A stretch of 64,000 nucleotides of DNA from Moorena sp. SS36440bin_2 (GTDB lineage: Bacteria; Cyanobacteriota; Cyanobacteriia; Cyanobacteriales; Coleofasciculaceae), in assembly GCA_011524395.1 (NCBI GenBank), contig WTKN01000389.1:1-64000 (forward strand). The letters run 5' to 3'. Positions 1-7,900 of the stretch are shown here, one piece after another. The notes beneath the pieces are model-generated. The model did not search any database. It was not told the origin of the DNA and was given only the letters and a program-made list of their open reading frames with translations. Every line of letters begins with the position of its first letter. Positions within the stretch are counted from its first letter, which is position 1. The position numbers and the translations under genes were made by a program.

Positions 1-28
1 TTGGGCATTTCACATTCTGATTGTGTAT

Positions 29-199
29 TCAGTCTATTATAACCGGATTTGGTATAATTCCCCGCCTTTCACTCTTGCCCAAGTCTTCAACCTCCTCAAT
101 CAGATTTTCTAAGTCAATCTCTTGCCAACGACCTTCTCGCAAGAACTGTGCTGTTTGTTGTGTCCAATAATTAAAGTCTTTTGTGTATGCTTTTTCCAC
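29..199 (-). pseudogene. DUF29-family protein fragment (N-terminal ~50 aa only; GTG start, early stop)
   Basis: Reverse-strand reading VEKAYTKDFNYWTQQTAQFLREGRWQEIDLENLIEEVEDLGKSERRGIIPNPVIID*; the WTQQTAQxLRxGRWxEIDxENLIEEVEDLGKSERR signature is typical of the cyanobacterial DUF29 N-terminus; the rest of the domain is absent. Not in the supplied ORF list (under 60 aa). Confidence 0.7.
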
Positions 200-260
200 A
201 ACTGTCTCTCCCTTTATATCCCCAATTTATCTCTTAAATTTATCTGTTATTTTATTAACT

Positions 261-316
261 CTTGCCTCTTGCCTCTTGCCTCTTGCCTCTTGCCTCTTGC
301 CTCTTGCCTCTTGCCT
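261..316. repeat. Short tandem heptanucleotide repeat (CTTGCCT) x8
   Basis: Eight perfect consecutive CTTGCCT units immediately 3' of the TIR-WD40 gene. Confidence 0.95.
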
Positions 317-330
317 TTCCTTAATCCAGT

Positions 331-3300
331 CTATTTTGATTTGGGTTTAATGCCATCACAAAGAGTGCGATCGCTTTGATCGATTGCAGAATTATACTTT
401 AGATAATCCCCTACCCAATCACAAGCCCGACCGAGAAGGTCATTGAAATCTAAACTTATATCCATATCCCACATAATCACATTGCCACTGGAGTCAGATG
501 AAGCCAGCATTTTGCCATCGGGACTGAAACTGAGGCTAAAAACCCCTTCATTATGTCCAATCAGAGTTTCAATTTCTTGCCCCTTCAAATTCCAGAGTTT
601 AACCGTTTTGTCACCACTAGCCGAAGCAATCATCTTGCCATCTGGGCTGAAACTGACGCTAAACACCTTACCCTCATGCCCTTTGAGAGTTCGGATTTCT
701 TTACCGTCTCTACTCCAAAGTTTAACCGTTTCGTCTTCACTACCAGAGACAAGCATCTGACTGTCGGGACTAAAACTGACACTCCAGATTACATCATCAT
801 GACCTTTGAGGATGGTAGGAGTTAAGCAAAAAGGCAAAAAATTTGTGTTATGGTCTGATTCAACTGCAGGTTTTAAGTTTGCAGGTTTTAAGTTTGCAGG
901 TTTTAATTCACCATTACATAAGTTTCCGCGACTCCAAAGCTTAATAGTATTATCATCACTACCAGCAGCAATCATCAGACCATCGGGACTAAAATTAACA
1001 CTTCTAAGCGCAGCCCTAAGCTTTTGAAACCTTTGGGGTTCTCTTCCTTTAAAACTCCAAAGCTTGACAGCGTTATCCCAACTGCCAGATACAATAGTCT
1101 GACTGTCAGGGCTGAAACTAACGCTAAAGACTCCAGCCTGATGCCCCTGGAGTGTTTGGATTTTTTTACCATCCTTATTCCAAAGTCTAACCCTACTATC
1201 CCGGCTACCCGTAGCAATAGTTTTACCATCGGGGCTAAAACTCACACTAAACACTACATCCCTGTGGTTTTCTAGAACGTTTGGGGTCAAACAAAAATCC
1301 AGCACATTGATAGTTTGACTAGAGCTTCTCTCCCCTAATCCTTCCTTGCCACAGGTATAATCTAAATGCCATAGCTTAGCAGTTTTATCTTCACTAGCAG
1401 TAGCCAAAGTTTTGCCATCTGGGCTAAAACTCACACTCCAGACATTACTCCTATGACCCTTGAAGGTGTGAGGTGTTTTCGCATCTAAGCGCCAGAGTTT
1501 AATCGTTTTATCTTCACTAGCACTAGCCAGGGTCCTGCCATCTGGGCTAAAGCTAAGGTCATAAGCTCCAGCCTGATGCCCTCGGAAGGTTTGGAGTTCC
1601 GAGCCATCAAGGCTCCAGAGTTTAACGGTTTTATCCCGACTAGCAGAGGCGAGGGTTTTGCCATCCGGGCTGAACCTGACGCTTCTGACTGCACTGAATT
1701 GCTTTGGAAAAGTCTTCAGTTCCCGACCATTAAGGCTCCAGAGTTTGATAGTCTTATCCTCACTAGCAGAAGCAATCATCTTGCCTTGGGGTGAGAAACT
1801 GACGCTATAAACCTCAGCCTCATGCCCCTTGAACGTTGCAATACTTGTCCCATCCAGCTGCCAGAGCTTGATAGTATTGTTACTTCCAGCAGAAGCCAGA
1901 ATTTTGCCATCCGGACTAAAGCTGATACTGCGATATCCAGCCGCAATACCCTCAAAGGTTTGGAGTTGCTTGCCATTGAGGCTCCACAGCTTGACAGTAT
2001 TATCATTACTAGCCGTAGCCAGCATCCTGCCATCGGGACTGAAACTGACGCTGCGCACTCCACGCTTATGTCCTTTAAAGGTTTGGAGATTTTTTCCGTC
2101 TAAGTTCCACAGTTTGACCGTCTTATCCTCACTAGCTGTAGCAATAGTCTTGCCATCTGGGCTGAAACTAATATTCCAAACGGTACCGTTATGTCCCTTC
2201 AAGGTTTTGAGTGCCTTACCGTTGCGGCTCCAAAGTTTGACAGTATGGTCTTTACTAGCAGAGGCAATCAGATTACCGTCAGGGCTAAAACTAACACTAG
2301 TAACCCAACTGTTATGGCCTACCAAACGGTTGTATTCTTTAACCCAAGACACTGCTCCATGCAATGCTGTCCTAACCAGAGCCTCAGTTTCAGGTTTTAC
2401 ACTGCGTATCTGTTTTTGCAGTTCCCGTGCAGCCCTGATTGCTTCGATCAGGGCATCAAATTCTTGATGTGATTTTCTCAGAGCCAGTGAATCTCGACTC
2501 AGAGCATTAATGTGAACTTCCCTAACCGTTTCTGCTCGTTTCCATTGCATGAAAGCAACCAAGCCAAAGCCAACAGCTGCTCCAAATGCTGCACTCATCA
2601 AACTAAGGGACAACCGTAAGATGACTAATCGACGCTTGTCCCGTTTTCTCAAAATCGATATGGCATCCCGACTTTTAGCAATATATTCCTTGTGTAAAGG
2701 TGTCGCAGTCGGCTGTTTATCATTGGTCTCGGCATCAAGCAACCATTGTTGGGCAATAGAAAATTCGCTGCCACGCAACAGCAAATCTGTATCTTGGTGA
2801 GACTGCTGCCATTCCCTAGCTCGCTGCAACCATTTAGTGTGACTGCGCACATGCTCTCGGTCAGTATCAAGGGTTCTGACCAATTCACTGAAATTGGGAT
2901 AAAAATCTCCTCGATGCCGGTTGAAATCAATCCACTGGATGCTAGCTAATCCAGGATGTAGCATTTTTGCTGGTACCTGTGTAGAAAGCACAGTCACAAA
3001 CCGTTTATTTAATGTCTGAGCATAGTCTACCTCCCCAGCACAGTAGCGTGAATTTACCGAAGCAGGGGAAATAATAAATAAGAAATTATCAGAATGTTCA
3101 ATTCCACGATAGATTTCCTCTTGAAAATCACTGCCCGGAGGAATACTTTCTTGGTCAAACCAAGTCGTTTTACCCTGTAACTGCAATGCCTCATTTAACT
3201 TCCTAGCCAAATCTGAATCAGTACGAGAATAAGAAATAAAAACGTCTAGATAAGATTCCGTTGGTTGATTCGTGCTAGCAGCAATAAATTCTTGATGTAA

Positions 3301-4476
3301 CTCTAGGGGTGGATGTTCCAGGCGTTGGCGATTTACGTTCAGCCAGTTTTCGTAATAGTTTAAATTGTGACCCCGCAATAAAATGCTAGAATTGCGGTTT
3401 TGGGTCAGCCATTTTAGCGCTTTGACTAACAAAAGCTTATGCTCTTCGTAATAGAGAGCATCTTGATTTAATTCTTTTAATAATTGAGCAGCCATGAAGC
3501 GGTAGTTTGCTTCATGGTTAGACTTAGTAAAATCCAGGAATTGTAATGAACTAATTTTTGGTGGGATTTGGTCTATATCCGTGTATTCAACCAGTAAGGA
3601 TATAATACGTTTATTGTGAGCAAAAGCGTGTTCAAGCTCTTGGTGACAGTATTTTGATTGAATCGAATTGGGTGAAATTAAGTAAATGAGATTATCAGCT
3701 TCCTCGATTCCTTGGTTGATTGCCGCTTGGAAGTCTATACCGGTTTTAATATCCGTTTCAAGTTTCCAGATTGTGATTCCTTCCCGCATCAGGGTTTTGC
3801 CAAGTTTATCCTTTATATCTTGATCTTTATCAGAATAAGATATAAACACTTGGGTCATTAAATTATTTGCATTTTTGGTGCTTTCACAAATAAAATCACA
3901 ATGTAAATCCGTTGGAACACAAGGAGCCTGCTCTTTTTTAAACCGCACCTTTAACCAAGATTCAGCTTGAATCCGTTCTGATTGGATTAACAGGTGGTTA
4001 GTTTGTTGTTGATTTCTGTCCCACTCCAAAGCTTTAACTAAAAACCGAGTATGCTGTTCTACATAATCAGCATGCTTACGGATCGAATTCATTAATTGTT
4101 TAAAGGACTCTTCAAAATCGTTGATTTTATCTTGGAAATAGATCCAGTTCAGTTTACGGATAATCGTAGGAATTTTCTCCCGAGGAGATTTAACATGCAC
4201 TAAAGGAATAATGCGTTTATTGTATTTAATAGCCAGTTCAATTTCTTTGAGGCAGTATTTTGAATTAACGGCATGGGGGGAAATGATAAAAATGAAGTTA
4301 TGAGTTCTCTCAATGCCATTATCAATCTGATGCTGCCAATCGACAGCAGGCGGAATGTCCTTCTGGTCAAACCAGACCGTTAAGCCAAATTGTGTTAATC
4401 TAGCTTCAAGTTTAGTAGCAAAGGCTTTGCTGTCAGCACGTCCGTAGGAGATGAAGGCATCGAAAAATGTAGTCAT
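331..4476 (-). CDS. Triple-TIR domain / single-TM / WD40-repeat protein (1381 aa)
   Basis: Three TIR blocks ([66 protein letters not shown]), hydrophobic segment [22 protein letters not shown], then 14 countable WD40 repeats ([21 protein letters not shown]). Confidence 0.95.
   Translation of the reverse strand: [1381 protein letters not shown]
869..910. repeat. 15-bp tandem repeat GGTTTTAAGTTTGCA (2 full copies plus a partial third) inside the WD40 coding region
   Basis: Encodes [14 protein letters not shown] in a linker between two WD40 repeats. Confidence 0.9.
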
Positions 4477-4584
4477 TTGTCCAGGGGTTTAGGTGAGGAG
4501 ATCTACTTAAGACTACACTTGTAACACCCCGGATTTCGTAAATCGAGCAAGTTTGAAGAATTTTCAGAAATAAATAAGGGCAAC

Positions 4585-4724
4585 GGGTGCATCTCATCTT
4601 TGTAAAAAAGAAGGGAAGTGCCGGAAGTGTCTGAAGCGTGGGGATTTTAGGGAGAGTGGGTAGTGTAGGTAGTGTCGGAATTTTATTAGAATTTTTGTCG
4701 AATTGCATGCATTGAGATGCACCC
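4585..4724. mobile_element. MITE-like non-autonomous element, 140 bp
   Basis: Perfect 12-bp terminal inverted repeats GGGTGCATCTCA (4585-4596) / TGAGATGCACCC (4713-4724), flanked by perfect 8-bp direct repeats AGGGCAAC (4577-4584 and 4725-4732). Confidence 0.85.
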
Positions 4725-4729
4725 AGGGC

Positions 4730-4762
4730 AACGGATGGGTAACGGATGGGTAACGGATGGGT
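4730..4762. repeat. 11-bp tandem repeat AACGGATGGGT x3
   Basis: Three perfect consecutive copies, overlapping the right target duplication of the MITE-like element. Confidence 0.9.
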
Positions 4763-4877
4763 AACAGGTGAACAATGGTGAGGATGTAGGTCTCACCTCT
4801 GGTGCTCTGCCCATAGCCTCAATGACTACCACAATAAAGCTAGTCTGTCAAGCCAGTAAATAATATTATAAATGATC

Positions 4878-5951
4878 TCATTTAGTATCGACTTTCTTAG
4901 ACGGAGACGGGTTTGTTCCCTTATCCTCCGACTGCTCGGTTTCACCATAGAGTTCTGCTAGTGCATCATTCATCTCTTGCACCCAACCTACATTTTCGCT
5001 TTGGATGGTTCTCTCTGTACTAATCACCAATAACTCAAATTTCTCCAATTTTTCCTCGTCTGAGAGACCATGCCACCAAGTGCTTATATCGTACAAATCA
5101 TCAGCTGCCTGGTTGTAAGCAATCAGCGTTGTCTCAACCCGTTTCAATTCCAGGAAACTAGAAAATGCCGCAGCTAAGGCTGTAGTGACCGCCACCGAGG
5201 TGTCTTGACCCAGCGCTACCAGAAATGAACCCACACCGCCTAAGATATATACCCCCCACTGGTAGCCATGCAATTGTATGTCAAGTTTCCTAGTTCGCTT
5301 TCGGTACCACTTAAACTGGTCTTCCACTCGCCAGACTAGGTAGTGTTCGGGGATGAGGTCAGAAAACTTATCGTCTTGATGATGCTGTTGAGCTTCCTGA
5401 TGTTTCTTGTCCTTGCTTGTCTTATCTTTGCTTAGTGATGAGCGTTTTCTTCGGGAAACTTCCCCCTCATAGGGGCTAAAACTAGTGTGGTGAACTGTGG
5501 TTCCCTTTAGCCTTTGACTAATCACCTTGACCTTGCGTGCCAGCTTAGCATCCCGCGAGGTGTTATCACTGTATTCCCCAACTTGGGCACGGTAACAGTA
5601 AATTTCCCTTTTAATTGCCTCGGCACTACCCCGTAACAGAATCCAATTGCCACCTTTGTCGAACTTAACTGCACCTGCTAGTAGTACACTTAGAGCAATT
5701 GGCACTAGTAGAAGAATGTAGTGAATCACTTTGACCGTCTGGTGTGAATCACCAAGGACGTCTACCAACTCTGAGTGGACCACAGCTAGCAAGGTAGCCA
5801 ACACACTCAATACCAGAATTCCGATCCGCAGCAAAAAGAAACGTTTCTGAGCCGCTGTGGCATTTTTGCTATAGGTACGCTGACGTTCCCAAGCACGTTT
5901 GAGGGTTGGGTTTGGCCCAGGGGAGTATGTAGGCTCAACTTCTGACGTCAT
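4878..5951 (-). CDS. SLATT/DUF4231-type membrane protein, apparently two SLATT units (about 4 TM)
   Basis: N-terminal hydrophobic pair RFFLLRIGILVLSVLATLLAVV / IHYILLLVPIALSVLLAGA followed by GGNWILLRGSAEAIKREIYCYRAQ, then a second pair YQWGVYILGGVGSFLVAL / VAVTTALAAAFSSFLELKRVETTLIAYNQAADDLYDISTWWHGLS, separated by a charged linker. Confidence 0.75.
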   Translation of the reverse strand: MTSEVEPTYSPGPNPTLKRAWERQRTYSKNATAAQKRFFLLRIGILVLSVLATLLAVVHSELVDVLGDSHQTVKVIHYILLLVPIALSVLLAGAVKFDKGGNWILLRGSAEAIKREIYCYRAQVGEYSDNTSRDAKLARKVKVISQRLKGTTVHHTSFSPYEGEVSRRKRSSLSKDKTSKDKKHQEAQQHHQDDKFSDLIPEHYLVWRVEDQFKWYRKRTRKLDIQLHGYQWGVYILGGVGSFLVALGQDTSVAVTTALAAAFSSFLELKRVETTLIAYNQAADDLYDISTWWHGLSDEEKLEKFELLVISTERTIQSENVGWVQEMNDALAELYGETEQSEDKGTNPSPSKKVDTK

Positions 5952-5968
5952 GACAGTCTATGTGTAGT

Positions 5969-6928
5969 TTATGTACTTTTTAATGTGTACATTGACTGTC
6001 TCGTCAGTCCCTCCATGAGGATTTTAGTCAATTCACTGAATGGTTGTGAGAGGTCGTAACAGGTCAAATTATTTTGTTGCAAGTGATTTGGTTGTAATAG
6101 TTCCGTAACAGATTCTCGTGCTTCTTGTTCTGGATAGCGTACTGCCATCGTAATTTCATCTGCCAACCGACCACTGCCCCCAAGAACTACCAATGGTCGT
6201 CCAGCTTTCTTGTTTTCAAATAAATCTACCAAGGTAATCGCCCCACCGTTAGCCATTACTGTCACTGATGGCTTTTCGTGTGCCAGGATAGTAGCTATAC
6301 GAGCCAACCAGGGTGATTCATCACCCCAGGTAGACCCAGGAATCAGCACAAAATGAGTATGATTTGGCTCCAGTGATGTTTGATCAGAAGATGAGGGGGG
6401 TGCATCAGGAAGCGCAATCTTGCCTACTGGGGCAATACCTACTAAGGGAAAGGTGCCAGCAATCTCAGCACGAGCTTGCCCCATCATCTGCATCACCCCA
6501 GTATCAGTACCACCATCCACCACACAGGCTCCTAGGGTTTCAGCAATGGGAGCTAGTACATTGACAAACAACAAGCGCAGACGAGCCATACTCTGATCAC
6601 TCATCTTGCTTGCCCCCCCGACTACCACTAGAACGGGACGGGAGCCGTGAAGACCGATTTGGTTTAGGGCAGCAGACAAGTCCACAGAATGATCCACTTG
6701 AATAGCACAAGCCCCTTGCCCATTCTTGAAGGTGAGTTTGAGAGGCTGGTTATTTAAGAACGGCTTGAAGAGGAGATGGTTTGGCTTGTTTCCATCCTGG
6801 GACAAAGCACCGGACTTCGCTAAAACCCTCCTCTTGCGCAATCGGAGGGGAGTGATGCCTGCGCATCTAGCCATTAATACCTTTTGGTCATTTGTTCGCT
6901 TTTGCTTTGTCTTGGCAGATCGAAACAT
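5969..6928 (-). CDS. SLOG superfamily protein, LSDAT (TRPM-like) prokaryotic type
   Basis: Rossmannoid core PVLVVVGGASKMSDQSMARLRLLFVNVLAPIAETLGACVVDGGTDTGVMQMMGQAR... and HFVLIPGSTWGDESPWLARIATILAHEKPSVTVMANGG; GGTDTG motif; start 17 bp upstream of the SLATT gene. Confidence 0.75.
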   Translation of the reverse strand: MFRSAKTKQKRTNDQKVLMARCAGITPLRLRKRRVLAKSGALSQDGNKPNHLLFKPFLNNQPLKLTFKNGQGACAIQVDHSVDLSAALNQIGLHGSRPVLVVVGGASKMSDQSMARLRLLFVNVLAPIAETLGACVVDGGTDTGVMQMMGQARAEIAGTFPLVGIAPVGKIALPDAPPSSSDQTSLEPNHTHFVLIPGSTWGDESPWLARIATILAHEKPSVTVMANGGAITLVDLFENKKAGRPLVVLGGSGRLADEITMAVRYPEQEARESVTELLQPNHLQQNNLTCYDLSQPFSELTKILMEGLTRQSMYTLKST

Positions 6929-6965
6929 TTAAAATCACCTATAGTGGTTTATAATATTCTATCTG

Positions 6966-7733
6966 CTAGATCATGCTCAGGGACATCAGCTGATCAGACA
7001 TCTCGAAATTGGCGGTGACATTTTGTACATCCTCCAAGTCTTCCAGAGCATCCATTAATTTTAAAAGCGTCCGCGCCAGATCTGAGTCAGTCACTTCCAC
7101 CGTATTATTAGGAATCCAGCGCAACTGCGCCTCACTGACCTCAAAGCCCTGATTTTTCAAAATTTGACTGAGGTTTTCCAGGTTGCTAACTTCTGTAAAT
7201 ACCTCAGCGGTTACAGCTTCGGAATCCTCGTTCAACTCATAAGTTTGAGCTCCCCCTTCAAGGGATGCTTCTAACAAATGGTCTTCTGTGATATCACCTG
7301 TAAGCGTAACGACACCCTTTTGTTCAAACATCCAGCTAACACAGCCTGTTTCACCCAGATTACCACCATTCTTAGTAAATCCTGAGCGCAGGTCAGCTGC
7401 TGTCCGATTCCGATTATCAGTAAAAGCTTCTATCAAGATCGCAACGCCTCCTGGACCATACCCCTCATAGCGAATCTCTTCAAGATTGTCACTCTCATTG
7501 CCTAGGGTACCGGCTCCTTTTGCGATCGCTCTTTCAATGTTGTCATTGGGAATCCCTGCTGCCTTAGCCTTTTCCACCGCTTGCCGCAGCTGAAAATTAC
7601 CCTCTGGATCCGGGATGCCATTGCGAGCAGCTACTATAATCTCCCGAGAGATTTTAGCAAAGGTCTTACCTTTAACTGCGTCAACCCTCGCTTTCTGACG
7701 CTTAATATTTGCCCATTTACTATGTCCTGCCAT
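6966..7733 (-). CDS. yebC: YebC/PmpR family protein
   Basis: MAGHSKWANIKRQKARVDAVKGKTFAKISREIIVAARNG... diagnostic N-terminus. Confidence 0.97.
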   Translation of the reverse strand: MAGHSKWANIKRQKARVDAVKGKTFAKISREIIVAARNGIPDPEGNFQLRQAVEKAKAAGIPNDNIERAIAKGAGTLGNESDNLEEIRYEGYGPGGVAILIEAFTDNRNRTAADLRSGFTKNGGNLGETGCVSWMFEQKGVVTLTGDITEDHLLEASLEGGAQTYELNEDSEAVTAEVFTEVSNLENLSQILKNQGFEVSEAQLRWIPNNTVEVTDSDLARTLLKLMDALEDLEDVQNVTANFEMSDQLMSLSMI

Positions 7734-7900
7734 AACGGTTAAGTTGATTACAACCCAACTAACAAAATACCTCCACTTCTTGGTTTAAATATAACCTACC
7801 CAAGTCATCTACTAAAAATATATTATTCTTTCTCCTAGGATAGCTACGAACTTCAGGAAATAAAGTCCATGGTAAATGGTATATCCTATATGGTTATTGG

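Noticed and set aside
443-2472. Multiple plus-strand ORFs (e.g. 1829..2467) antisense to the WD40 region
   Set aside because: They mirror the repetitive WD40 coding strand and have repetitive, non-protein-like composition; no recognisable domains.
4433-4708. Minus-strand 91-aa ORF with PTLPTLPTLP repeats
   Set aside because: Overlaps the TIR gene start and the MITE-like element; simple-sequence translation, not a credible protein.
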